64,000 nt of DNA, from NCBI GenBank assembly GCA_965653565.1, contig CBFHAI010000022.1:1-64000 (forward strand). Reading direction: 5' to 3'. This document shows positions 1 through 7,058 of the stretch, one piece after another. How positions within the stretch are numbered: the stretch's first letter is position 1; the number at the start of each line of letters is the position of its first letter. This stretch comes from JALCLA01 sp965653565 (lineage in GTDB: Bacteria > Pseudomonadota > Gammaproteobacteria > Xanthomonadales > Xanthomonadaceae). The notes beneath the pieces are model-generated. The model worked only from the letters and a program-made list of their open reading frames with translations, was not told the origin of the DNA and did no database searches. The translations under genes and the position numbers were made by a program.

Positions 1-52
1 CCGATTCCCGATTCCCGATTCCCGATTCCCGATTCCCGATTCCCGATTCCCG
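1..52. repeat. GATTCCC heptanucleotide tandem repeat
   Basis: About seven head-to-tail copies of the 7-bp unit GATTCCC open the window and may continue beyond it. The same unit recurs inside the sortase locus (61742-61846), so this is a dispersed intergenic repeat of this genome. It lies upstream of the TonB-family gene. Confidence 0.95.
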
Positions 53-140
53 CGCAGCGCCAGCAAGCAAGCAACCCCGCCCGCCCCACCCCAGCGTTGC
101 GAGCCCCGACACCCCAGCCCGGGGTCAACCGGAGGCTCGC

Positions 141-797
141 ATGTCCACCTTGCCGATGTATCGACAACCGCCGCTGTCGCCGCTGCGCATCAGTGCGCTG
201 AGTGCTGCGCTGGTACTGCATTTGACCGCGTTCGCCGTGCTGGTGATGCCGGCCACCCCGTTGCCGCCGGCCGTGCGCCTGGCGCCGCCGGAGCGCTTGA
301 TCGTCGACTTCATCGCGAAGGTGGTGCCGCCGGACTTGCCGGTGCCGCCGGTGCCGCCGCCACCGATGCGTCCCAAGCCCAAACCCGTGGCGCCCACCGA
401 AGTGAAGCCGGTCGTGCTGGCCGAGTCGGCGTTCCAGGTGCCGGTGGCGGTCGCCGAAGTCGAGGTCGAGCCGACGGCGGAGTATTCCGACACTGTGGTG
501 CCGACGCCGGTCAGCCGCGCCGCACAGATCGCCTACGACGACGCGCCGCCGCCGCCGTATCCGCCGATAGCGCGGCGCAAGAACTGGCAGGGCGAAGTGT
601 TGCTGCGGGTGCAGGTCGACGAACGCGGCCGCGTGATCGCCGTCGAGGTCGACCAGAGCAGCGGCCATCGCCTGCTCGATCGCGCCGCCAGCGAGCACGT
701 GTTGAAGAAATGGCGCTTCCAGCCGGCGCTGGTCGGCGGCCGCGCCGTGGTGGCGTGGGCGTTGGTGCCGGTGAATTTCAGGTTGGAGAATGGGTAG
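141..797 (+). CDS. Energy transducer TonB family protein
   Basis: A 218-residue inner-membrane protein with the TonB plan. A short cytoplasmic N-terminus is followed by one hydrophobic anchor (about residues 17-37), a proline-rich periplasmic spacer (about 55-85, with PKPKP) and a C-terminal TonB domain (about 140-216, YPPIARR through WRFQPA). Such proteins couple the proton-motive force to outer-membrane receptors. A good Shine-Dalgarno (GGAGG) precedes the ATG by about six bases. No exbB or exbD and no receptor gene is nearby, so the partner is unknown. TonB paralogues are common in Xanthomonadales, and this need not be the main one. Confidence 0.85.
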   Translation: MSTLPMYRQPPLSPLRISALSAALVLHLTAFAVLVMPATPLPPAVRLAPPERLIVDFIAKVVPPDLPVPPVPPPPMRPKPKPVAPTEVKPVVLAESAFQVPVAVAEVEVEPTAEYSDTVVPTPVSRAAQIAYDDAPPPPYPPIARRKNWQGEVLLRVQVDERGRVIAVEVDQSSGHRLLDRAASEHVLKKWRFQPALVGGRAVVAWALVPVNFRLENG

Positions 798-805
798 TTG
801 CGAGC

Positions 806-831
806 AGGGATCAGGGGCGAGTAGTGAGGGC
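806..831. repeat. Partial copy (one arm) of the dispersed palindromic repeat
   Basis: GGGATCAGGGGCGAGTAGTG followed by AGGGCG matches the left arm of the palindromic elements at 27.5, 29.7 and 41.4 kb. The matching right arm is not visible, so this looks like a decayed or half element just after the TonB-family gene. Confidence 0.5.
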
Positions 832-880
832 GGTTGCGATGGAGGGCGACGCACCTCGCGACGCCTAGACCTGCGCGGTG

Positions 881-1201
881 CTATCCGACCTTCGGCACCG
901 GCGGGTGGCCGAGGGCGAGCAGCGGGCGCACCGACTCGATCGCTTCGGCGCTGCCGATGCGGTAGTAGACCGCGCTGTCGATGCGTTCGGTGACGATCAG
1001 TTGCGCCGACTGCAATCGCAGCAGGTGCTGCTTCATCAGCGGCAGCGCGACGTGGAAGCGGCGCGCCAGGACGCCGGCACGGTAGGGCGCGCCGTCGACC
1101 AGCAGCGACAGCACGCGCACTCGCAACGGGTGCGCCAGGGCGCGTCCGATGCGCACGATGGGCGCCTCGGGGACGAGGCGCGAAGGAGGAGTCAGGGTCA
1201 T
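881..1201 (-). CDS. ArsR-like winged-helix transcriptional regulator
   Basis: A 106-residue DNA-binding protein. The core (about residues 18-90) starts RALAHPLRVRVLSLL, a typical ArsR/winged-helix first helix, followed by a recognition region (VLARRFHVALPLMKQHLLRLQ) and a beta wing (LIVTERIDSAVYYRIG). No metal-binding cysteine pair is visible, so a metal-sensing role is not supported. I start it at the ATG at 1201. A longer in-frame reading to 1360 would run through the terminator hairpin at 1298-1329. Its target is not evident; the neighbours are an unrelated TonB-family protein and a secreted protein. Confidence 0.7.
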   Translation of the reverse strand: MTLTPPSRLVPEAPIVRIGRALAHPLRVRVLSLLVDGAPYRAGVLARRFHVALPLMKQHLLRLQSAQLIVTERIDSAVYYRIGSAEAIESVRPLLALGHPPVPKVG

Positions 1202-1297
1202 GCGGGCTGCGCGCGAAACGATGCCGGCTAGGCTGCTCGCCCTATGCCGGAGCCCCCAGTGCCCGAAGTCATAGCGATTTCCGGATAGGCCGGAACG

Positions 1298-1329
1298 AAA
1301 AAAGGGCGGATCCGCAGATCCGCCCTTTT
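1298..1329. terminator. Bidirectional rho-independent terminator
   Basis: A perfect 9-bp stem GGGCGGATC/GATCCGCCC (1304-1312 with 1317-1325) has a 4-base loop. It is flanked by AAAAAA on the left and TTTT on the right. On the minus strand the T-run follows the stem and terminates the gene at 1401-1799. Confidence 0.85.
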
Positions 1330-1400
1330 CGACTCGACTTTTCACGCTTGTGCTTTTCACGCGTTTGTCATTTCACGCCCGCGTCGCTGCCGCGCTGCCG

Positions 1401-1799
1401 TCAATCCCAATCGCGCCGATGGCCACGGCGGCCGTCGCGATCCCAGCGATGGTCATAACGGTCATGACGGCGATCGTGACGGCGGTCGTAACGATCGTAG
1501 CGGTCGTAGCGACGGTCATAGCGACGATCGTAGCCGTAGCCGTAATACGCCGGCGCGTAGGCATAGCGCGGTTCGACGTAATAAGGCGCCGGCACGCGGT
1601 AGTAACGCGGATAGCCGCGCTCGTACACCACGTACAGCGGTTCCCAGTTGTGGCGGTAGTACGGACGTCCGTAAGAGAACGTCACGTCGCCGATGCCCAC
1701 GTAGATGCGGCCCGAGTCGTAGGCCGCCGCGGGGGTCGAGCCCGCCAGGCCGATCGCGCCGGCCGCGGCGAGAACAAGGGACAACATCACCTTGCGCAT
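1401..1799 (-). CDS. Secreted Tyr/Arg/Asp-rich repeat protein
   Basis: 132 residues with a clear signal peptide (MRKVMLSLVLAAAGAIGLAG, cleavage near APAAA-Y). A segment rich in Tyr and Pro (about 40-88) leads into a C-terminal stretch of YDRR/YDRY/HDRR units (about 88-120), ending in Arg, His and Asp. The underlying DNA is a visible short tandem repeat (about 1430-1535). The short N-terminal part (GRIYVGIGDVTFSYGRPYYRHN) resembles small exported YXWGXW/PXPV-like proteins, but I cannot name a family with confidence. An AAGGA ribosome site precedes the start, and a terminator follows at 1298-1329, so it is probably monocistronic. Confidence 0.75.
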   Translation of the reverse strand: MRKVMLSLVLAAAGAIGLAGSTPAAAYDSGRIYVGIGDVTFSYGRPYYRHNWEPLYVVYERGYPRYYRVPAPYYVEPRYAYAPAYYGYGYDRRYDRRYDRYDRYDRRHDRRHDRYDHRWDRDGRRGHRRDWD

Positions 1800-1912
1800 G
1801 ATCCTTTTCCTTTGAGCGAAAACGTCGACTTTCGACGCAGGAAAAGGATCGCGTGCAGGCGGTGAATCTGCGCAGAATCGCGGGAGTTAGCTACATGAAC
1901 GCGACTTCGCGT

Positions 1913-2626
1913 TCAGCTGAGCGCGTCTGCCAGTTCAGCGATTGCCGCCGGGATCTGCGACGGCGTTTCGAGCGTGACGATGCGGTCGCTGCCGTCGCCC
2001 AGGCCATGCTCGAGCTCGTGCGCCCAGGTCACGTGATACGGCACGTGGATGCCCCAACCGCCGAGCCGCACCACCGGCTCGATATCCGAGCGCAGCGAGT
2101 TGCCGACCATCGCGAAATGTGCCGCATCGGTGCCGCATTCGCGCAATACCCGCACATAGGCGGCGGGATGTTTTTCCGAAACGATTTCGATGCGGGTGAA
2201 CAGGTCGGCCAGCCCGGAGGCCGCGATCTTGGCCTCCTGATGGAACAGGTCGCCCTTGGTGATCAGCACGATGCGGTGCGTCGCCGCGACCGCCTCGACC
2301 GCGTCGCGTATCCCCGGCAGCAACTCCACCGGATGCTCGAGCACGCTCTTGCCCAGTTGCACGATGCGATGCAGGTCGGCGGCGCTGATGCGTTCGGCGG
2401 TCAGTTCGATCGCGGTTTCCACCATCGACAGCGTCATGCCCTTGGCGCCGTAGCCGAAGATGCGCAGATTGCGCTTCTCGGTGTCGAGCAGTCGCTCGTG
2501 CACGTGCGCGTCGGCCAGGTCGATGTAGTGGCCGAGCACACGCTCGAACTCGTTGTGCGCCGACTGGTAATAGCCTTCGCTATGCCACAGCGTGTCGTCG
2601 CCGTCGAAGCCGACCAGGTCGATCAT
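1913..2626 (-). CDS. HAD-superfamily hydrolase
   Basis: A 237-residue soluble phosphatase-like protein. Motif I is FDGDDTLWHSEG, with nucleophile Asp8 and acid/base Asp10. Motif II lies in IVLITKGD, motif III is the Lys of SEKHPAAY and motif IV is MVGNSLRSDIEP. An all-helical C1 cap falls between motifs I and II. This fits the HAD-IA subfamily, which dephosphorylates small metabolites. The substrate cannot be read from the sequence. The gene lies between two minus-strand genes, with a 286-bp gap separating it from the secreted protein and a 58-bp gap separating it from gdx. Confidence 0.85.
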   Translation of the reverse strand: MIDLVGFDGDDTLWHSEGYYQSAHNEFERVLGHYIDLADAHVHERLLDTEKRNLRIFGYGAKGMTLSMVETAIELTAERISAADLHRIVQLGKSVLEHPVELLPGIRDAVEAVAATHRIVLITKGDLFHQEAKIAASGLADLFTRIEIVSEKHPAAYVRVLRECGTDAAHFAMVGNSLRSDIEPVVRLGGWGIHVPYHVTWAHELEHGLGDGSDRIVTLETPSQIPAAIAELADALS

Positions 2627-2684
2627 TGAGAGAATTCCGCGGGAGCGATGTGCGAATTTTAGAACGCGGCCGGCGTCGGCGCGA

Positions 2685-3005
2685 TCACGGCGCGCTGGTG
2701 AATTTCAATCCGACGATGCCGACCACGATCAGGCCGATGCAGGCCAGCCGCGGCCACGCCGCCGACTCGCCGAACAGCACGATGCCCAGGATCGCGGTGC
2801 CGACCGCGCCGATGCCGGTCCACATCGCGTAGCCGGCGCCGAGCGGGATGTGCTTGAGCGCCTGCGCCAGGCACCAGAAGCTCGCGATCATCGCCACGCC
2901 GGTGCCGACGCTGACCCACGGCCGCGTCCAGCCTTCGGCCTGCTTGAGGCCGATCGCCCAGACGATTTCGAGCAACCCTGCAACGGTCAACCAGACCCAG
3001 GCCAT
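2685..3005 (-). CDS. gdx: SMR-family guanidinium exporter Gdx (SugE)
   Basis: 106 residues forming four transmembrane helices, the exact size of a small multidrug resistance subunit. The essential membrane-embedded Glu lies at residue 13 (AGLLEIVWAIGLK). The WTGIGAVGTAILGIVLFGE block matches E. coli SugE/Gdx, which exports guanidinium in exchange for protons, rather than EmrE. A strong AAGGAG lies 6 bases before the ATG. The start follows speD by 105 bp on the same strand, and that gap holds two ACGA-loop hairpins typical of a guanidine-II riboswitch. This strongly supports guanidinium as the substrate. Confidence 0.92.
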   Translation of the reverse strand: MAWVWLTVAGLLEIVWAIGLKQAEGWTRPWVSVGTGVAMIASFWCLAQALKHIPLGAGYAMWTGIGAVGTAILGIVLFGESAAWPRLACIGLIVVGIVGLKFTSAP

Positions 3006-3021
3006 TTCCTGCTCCTTCAAA

Positions 3022-3059
3022 CGACGACGGCCCGGAGCTTGCGCTCCGAGCCGTCGTCG
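3022..3059 (-). promoter_or_regulatory. Long leader hairpin of gdx, mutually exclusive with riboswitch hairpin P2
   Basis: A 10-bp stem (3022-3031 with 3050-3059), a single mismatch, then a 6-bp stem (3033-3038 with 3043-3048) closed by a GCAA tetraloop on the transcript. It ends about 5 bases before the gdx Shine-Dalgarno at 3012-3017 and shares bases 3050-3059 with the ACGA hairpin P2. It is followed by only three U residues, so it looks better suited to blocking translation than to terminating transcription. The switching role is inferred. Confidence 0.6.
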
Positions 3060-3095
3060 GCATTGCGTGATGGAATCGTCGCGGGTCGTCCCGCG
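3050..3095 (-). ncRNA. Probable guanidine-II (mini-ykkC) riboswitch upstream of gdx
   Basis: On the minus-strand transcript there are two small hairpins, each capped by ACGA, the ACGR loop that defines the mini-ykkC class. P1 is CGCGGG-ACGA-CCCGCG (3095-3080). P2 is GCCG-ACGA-CGGC (3061-3050). An 18-base linker separates them. In this family two ACGR loops pair with each other and each binds guanidinium, turning on downstream export genes. The position directly before a Gdx-type exporter fits exactly. P2 has only four base pairs, and a covariance model has not been run. Confidence 0.78.
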
Positions 3096-3109
3096 GCGAG
3101 GATGGATCG

Positions 3110-3946
3110 TCAGTCCAGATTGCGTCCGTGGAACAGCTCTTCGATCTCGCGACGCAGTTGCATCTCGATGCGCTGGCGGTCCTTGAACGACAGGTTCTTC
3201 GCCTTTTCTTCGAACAGATACGTGTCCAGATCGAACTCCTTCACATGCATCTTGGTGTGGAAGATGTTCTCCTGGTAGACGTTCACATCGAACATCTCGT
3301 ACTTGGTCTTGATGTGCTTGGCGAGGAAATCCTGGATCGAGTTGATGCGGTGGTCGATGTAGTGCTTGCGACCTTTCACGTCGCGCGTGAAGCCGCGCAC
3401 GCGGTAGTCCATCACCACGATGTCCGACTCGAAACTCTCGATCAGGTAGTTCAAGGCCTTCAGCGGCGAAATCACGCCGCAGGTGGCGACGTCGATGTCG
3501 GCGCGGAAGGTGGCGATACCGTTCTGCGGATGCGTCTCCGGATAGGTGTGCACGGTGATGTGCGACTTGTCCAGATGCGCCACGACGCTGGTTTCGCCGG
3601 GTACGCCGGTGTCGCCGGTGTGCTCGCGCATGGCACCGTCGAGCACTTCCTTGCCGGCGTCCTTGCGGTCGATCACCGGTTCCTCGGAAATCAGGATCGT
3701 CACCGAGGCGCCCTGCGGATCGTAATCCTGGCGCGCCACGTTGAGGATGTTGGCGCCGATGATGTCGGCCACGTCGGTGAGGATCTGGGTCAGGCGCTCG
3801 GCGTTGTACACCTCGTCGATGTACTCGATGTAGCGCTGGCGCTGATCTTCGGTGATCGCGTAGCAGACGTCGTAGATATTGAAGCTCAGCGCCTTGGTGA
3901 GATTGTTGAAGCCCTGGAGCTTCAGGCGCGGCAAAGGCTTGACCAC
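3110..3946 (-). CDS. speD: S-adenosylmethionine decarboxylase proenzyme
   Basis: A 278-residue proenzyme that self-cleaves to make a pyruvoyl cofactor and decarboxylates SAM, giving the aminopropyl donor for spermidine. The cleavage site is the LDKSHI motif, between Lys127 and Ser128. The essential Cys lies in DVATCGVISPLKALNY. The protein follows the long E. coli/Xanthomonas type (about 264 residues). Around residues 105-118 there is an extra segment (REHTGDTGVPGE) that I do not expect in close relatives. The start is GTG with a GAGGGG ribosome site. It is divergent from clp, an arrangement typical of Xanthomonadales. Confidence 0.95.
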   Translation of the reverse strand: MVKPLPRLKLQGFNNLTKALSFNIYDVCYAITEDQRQRYIEYIDEVYNAERLTQILTDVADIIGANILNVARQDYDPQGASVTILISEEPVIDRKDAGKEVLDGAMREHTGDTGVPGETSVVAHLDKSHITVHTYPETHPQNGIATFRADIDVATCGVISPLKALNYLIESFESDIVVMDYRVRGFTRDVKGRKHYIDHRINSIQDFLAKHIKTKYEMFDVNVYQENIFHTKMHVKEFDLDTYLFEEKAKNLSFKDRQRIEMQLRREIEELFHGRNLD

Positions 3947-4204
3947 AGGGATCCCCTCGACTTGCGAATAACGGGATGGGGAAACCGCGCTGGCGGGCGC
4001 GGGGCGGCGCGGGCGACCCGCGGAACGCGCGCATTATCGGCCAAAGCGGCGACGCTGAGAACCGCAGCGGCATCCCATGCGCTGAACAGGCGGCGCTGAA
4101 CAAGCGTCCTCGGCCGCCGACCGGCCCGCCGGGGCGGCGCGGCCCTTGAAGGCCAACTGTGACTCGCTAAGCTGTATCCTTGCGCAAAACGCCTGCGGGG
4201 ACCC

Positions 4205-4906
4205 ATGTCGACGACGCCCAGTTACATCCTGCGCAATGCCGTACGCCGGCCCTACGCGCCCGCTTCGCTCACGCCCGACGCGGGCAGCTTCGATCGCTTC
4301 CTGGCGCATTGCCATCGCCGGCGCTATCCGAGCCGCGCGGATGTGTTCCGGCCGGGCGATCCGGCCAACACCATGTACTACGTGATTTCCGGCTCGCTGA
4401 GCGTGATGAGCGAGGAAGAGGACGGCCGCGAACTGGTGCTCGGCTATATCAACGCCGGCGAGTTCGTCGGTGAAACCGGCATTTTCATGGCCGCCCCGCA
4501 ACGCGAAGTGCTGCTGCGCACGCGCACCGCGGTGGAACTGGCCGAGATCGCCTACGACCGCCTGCACGCGCTGTTCGCCGGTCCGCTGGCCGACGACTGC
4601 CCGCGCATCCTGTTCGCGATCGGCACCCAGCTCACCAAGCGCCTGCTGCACACCAGCCGCAAGGCCAGCCGCCTGGCCTTCATGGACGTCACCAACCGCA
4701 TCGCCAGCACCGTGGTCGATCTGTGCCAGGAGCCCGACGCGATGTCGCATCCGAACGGCACCCAGATCCGCGTCTCGCGCCAGGAACTGGCCCGCATCGT
4801 GGGCTGCTCGCGCGAAATGGCCGGCCGCGTGCTCAAGCAACTCGAAGAGCAGGGCATGCTGCAGGCCCGCGGCAAAACCATCGTCGTCTACCGCGACAAG
4901 CCCTGA
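4205..4906 (+). CDS. clp: CRP-like global regulator Clp
   Basis: A 233-residue CRP/FNR-family regulator. The cyclic-nucleotide-binding-fold domain (about residues 30-150, DVFRPGDPANTMYYVISGSL) is followed by a dimer helix and a C-terminal helix-turn-helix (VSRQELARIVGCSREMAGRV, about 188-208). Sequence and location beside speD and the trp genes match Xanthomonas Clp. In Xanthomonas, Clp activates virulence and extracellular enzyme genes and is switched off by cyclic-di-GMP rather than on by cAMP. Whether this copy binds c-di-GMP, cAMP or both cannot be settled here. The ATG at 4205 is preceded by a weak GGGGA. Confidence 0.93.
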   Translation: MSTTPSYILRNAVRRPYAPASLTPDAGSFDRFLAHCHRRRYPSRADVFRPGDPANTMYYVISGSLSVMSEEEDGRELVLGYINAGEFVGETGIFMAAPQREVLLRTRTAVELAEIAYDRLHALFAGPLADDCPRILFAIGTQLTKRLLHTSRKASRLAFMDVTNRIASTVVDLCQEPDAMSHPNGTQIRVSRQELARIVGCSREMAGRVLKQLEEQGMLQARGKTIVVYRDKP

Positions 4907-5241
4907 CGCCGCCGCGTCCGCTCCCGTCGAGGATGCTGCGCAGTGGAAACCGGGAAAGTGTCGCGTCGGTGAGGTCTAGTGCTAGAGCCGGAGCAGGACG
5001 CAAAGGGAGCTGAGTGGGTGCGGTTCCCGTGGTTCCTCGGGTTTGAGGCTGAAAATCGCCGGGCGACAAACGCAAGGCCGAGAAGGCGCCTCAACACCTT
5101 CTTGTTCTTCCTTTGCGTCCTTTCTTTTATCTCTGCGTCCTCTGCGTCCCGCTTTTTAAGGCTCCGCCCGCCAAGTACGGCAAGCCTCCCCGATTCCGCC
5201 TCCGCTCCTCCAGGCTACGTAAGCCGGCTACCGCGCCGCGT
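4907..5241. repeat. Intergenic region with GACGCAAAG/CTTTGCGTC repeats
   Basis: A 335-bp gap between the converging clp and HAD genes. It has an inverted pair AGGACGCAAAG (4995-5005) and CTTTGCGTCCT (5111-5121), then direct copies of TCTGCGTCC (5132-5140, 5141-5149) ending in CTTTTTAAGG. Short open readings through this stretch give a low-complexity 'LCVLCVP' peptide and do not look like genes. I see no clean terminator. Confidence 0.6.
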
Positions 5242-5922
5242 TCAGCGGCCTTGCCAGTCGAGGATTTCAACGTCGGCGCCGAGTTCGCGGCGGAAGGTTT
5301 CGATCGCCTTGGGCTTGGGATTCACCACCACCGGATGGGCACTGGCGCGCAGCAGCGGCAGGTCGGCGGTGCTGTCGGTGTAGCAGCGCGCGATCGGTTG
5401 GGTGAAGCCGGCTTCGCGCAGCATCACGAGTTTGCCTTCGGCGTGGCAGTGCCGGCTGGCGGTCACGGCGCCCAGATGCCGCCCCACCAGGGTGCCGACC
5501 ACCGGCACGTTTTCGTGCGCGACGAAGGCCAGGATGCGGCGCGCCAGGCCCGGTGGCGCGCCGGTCGCGATCACCACGCTATCGCCGGCTTCGCGATGCG
5601 CATGCAGCCGTTCGAGCGCGAGCGGCAACAGACGCTTTCGCAACACCTCGGCGTTGCGCTCGACGTAATGCGCGATGCGCGCGTCGAAATCGCCGCGCCC
5701 CAGGCCGACGGTGGCGATCCACACGAAGCCGGAAATCCCGATCCGTCGCGTCGGCAATAGCAGAATCAGCAGACCCAGCACCGGCGAAGCCAGCCACGCC
5801 GCCAGCACGCGCCACCGCGATCGCCGGATCATCCACTCGAACATGTGGGCGCCCGAGTCGCCGCGATACAGCGTGTGGTCGAAGTCGAAAACGACCAGCG
5901 GCCCGGCCGGCGCGTGGCTCAT
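5242..5922 (-). CDS. HAD-IB family phosphatase (SerB-like fold), membrane-associated
   Basis: 226 residues. Motif I VVFDFDHTLYRGDSG gives Asp13 and Asp15; a motif II Thr lies in VVIATGAPP; a conserved Lys lies in HAEGKLVML; motif IV is CYTDSTADLPLL. The order and spacing fit the HAD-IB group of phosphoserine-phosphatase-like enzymes. One hydrophobic stretch (about residues 38-57, LAAWLASPVLGLLILLLP) suggests membrane association, as in several HAD-IB phosphatases acting on lipid or cell-wall intermediates. The start overlaps the trpC stop (ATGA), so it is translationally coupled to trpC. The substrate is unknown, and no role in tryptophan synthesis is implied. Confidence 0.85.
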   Translation of the reverse strand: MSHAPAGPLVVFDFDHTLYRGDSGAHMFEWMIRRSRWRVLAAWLASPVLGLLILLLPTRRIGISGFVWIATVGLGRGDFDARIAHYVERNAEVLRKRLLPLALERLHAHREAGDSVVIATGAPPGLARRILAFVAHENVPVVGTLVGRHLGAVTASRHCHAEGKLVMLREAGFTQPIARCYTDSTADLPLLRASAHPVVVNPKPKAIETFRRELGADVEILDWQGR

Positions 5923-6710
5923 GCCGCGAACAGTATCGCCAAGGCGTCGCCGGGATCGTCGGCGCGCATGAAGGCTTCGCCGACGAGGAACGCATGCACG
6001 CCGTTGGCGCGCATCCGCGCGACGTCGGCCGGCGCGAGGATGCCGCTTTCGGTCACCAGGATGCGCTCGGCGTCGACGCGATCCTTGAGGCCGAGCGTGG
6101 TATCGAGCGATACCGAAAAATCGCGCAGATTGCGATTGTTGATGCCGATCAGCGCGGTCGGCAGATCGAGCGCGCGTTCCAGTTCGGCGCCGTCGTGCGC
6201 TTCCACCAGTACGGCCAGATCGAGATCCGACGCCAGCAAGGTCAATTCCATCAGCGTCGCATCGTCGAGCGCCGCCACGATCAGCAGAATGCAATCGGCA
6301 CCGAGCGCACGCGCCTCGAACACCTGGTACGGATCGACGATGAAATCCTTGCGCAGCACCGGCAGCGAGCAAGCCGCACGCGCCTGCTGCAGATATTCGT
6401 CGGCACCCTGGAAAAAATCGATATCGGTGAGCACGGAGAGGCAGGCCGCGCCGCCGCGTTGATAACTTTGCGCGATCTGCGCCGGATGGAAATCGGCGCG
6501 GATGACGCCCTTGCTCGGGCTGGCCTTCTTGATCTCGGCGATCACCGCCGGTCGACCGCTGGCGATCTTCGATTCCAGCGCGCCGATGAAATCGCGCGGC
6601 TCGGGCAGTTCGCGGCAGCGCGTGGCGAGTTCGTCGAGCGGCACGCGCGCGCGGCGTTCGGCCACTTCCTGCACCTTGCGCGCGAGAATCGTATCGAGGA
6701 TGTCGCTCAT
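5919..6710 (-). CDS. trpC: Indole-3-glycerol-phosphate synthase
   Basis: A 263-residue TIM-barrel enzyme that decarboxylates and cyclises carboxyphenylamino-deoxyribulose phosphate to indole-3-glycerol phosphate. Diagnostic segments include VIAEIKKASPSKGVI (catalytic Lys), VLRKDFIVDPYQ, LVEAHDGAEL and IGINNRNLRDF, plus VTESGI near the phosphate site. It is monofunctional, with no fused TrpF domain. Both ends overlap neighbours by four bases (ATGA), placing it between the ABM-domain gene and the HAD phosphatase in one transcript. The start at 6710 was chosen because MSDILDTILARK is the family N-terminus. Confidence 0.96.
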   Translation of the reverse strand: MSDILDTILARKVQEVAERRARVPLDELATRCRELPEPRDFIGALESKIASGRPAVIAEIKKASPSKGVIRADFHPAQIAQSYQRGGAACLSVLTDIDFFQGADEYLQQARAACSLPVLRKDFIVDPYQVFEARALGADCILLIVAALDDATLMELTLLASDLDLAVLVEAHDGAELERALDLPTALIGINNRNLRDFSVSLDTTLGLKDRVDAERILVTESGILAPADVARMRANGVHAFLVGEAFMRADDPGDALAILFAA

Positions 6711-7048
6711 GCGTCGGTCCGTTTGGCGTAGGCGCGCTCGACCCGCGCGACGCGCAGTTCGTAGTGCGAATACCACTGCGTGCGGCCGCGTTCGCGCGCC
6801 AGCGTGTGCTCGGCGTGGCGGCGCCAGGCGGCGATCGCGTCTTCGCTTTCCCAATAGCTCACGGTGATGCCCAGCCCGTCTTCGCCGCGCACGCTTTCGA
6901 CGCCGAGATAGCCCGGCTGCGCCTGCGCCAGTTCCACCATGCGATCGGCCGTCGCACCGTAACCGTCGTCGCCGCCCTGCCGCTGCGAGGTGAAAATCAC
7001 CGCGTAATACGGCGCTTTCGGTGTTTTTGCGAAACCCGCTGCACTCAT
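6707..7048 (-). CDS. ABM-domain (antibiotic biosynthesis monooxygenase-like) protein
   Basis: 113 residues with the dimeric alpha+beta ABM fold. A strand YYAVIFTSQRQ is followed by a helix (MVELAQAQPGYLGVESVRG), a strand GITVSYWESEDAIAAWRRH and a C-terminal helix and strand (WYSHYELRVARV). Such proteins are often small monooxygenases or heme-degrading enzymes, but many have no known reaction. It sits between trpD and trpC, 10 bp after trpD and overlapping trpC by four bases. It is therefore co-expressed with tryptophan synthesis without an obvious pathway role. Confidence 0.8.
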   Translation of the reverse strand: MSAAGFAKTPKAPYYAVIFTSQRQGGDDGYGATADRMVELAQAQPGYLGVESVRGEDGLGITVSYWESEDAIAAWRRHAEHTLARERGRTQWYSHYELRVARVERAYAKRTDA

Positions 7049-7058
7049 CGCGCCATCC

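Noticed and set aside
3022..3059. Long hairpin before gdx as an intrinsic terminator of speD
   Set aside because: It has only three U residues after the stem and overlaps riboswitch hairpin P2; its position near the Shine-Dalgarno fits translational control better.
2685..4103. A 472-codon minus-strand reading frame continuing upstream of gdx
   Set aside because: It runs through speD in another frame with Arg/Ala-rich shadow sequence; only the last 106 codons (gdx) have a ribosome site and a protein family.
5113..5760. Plus-strand frame beginning with a hydrophobic 'LCVLCVPLF' stretch, resembling a signal peptide
   Set aside because: The hydrophobic part comes from the CTTTGCGTC/TCTGCGTCC repeats and the remainder is antisense to the HAD-IB phosphatase.
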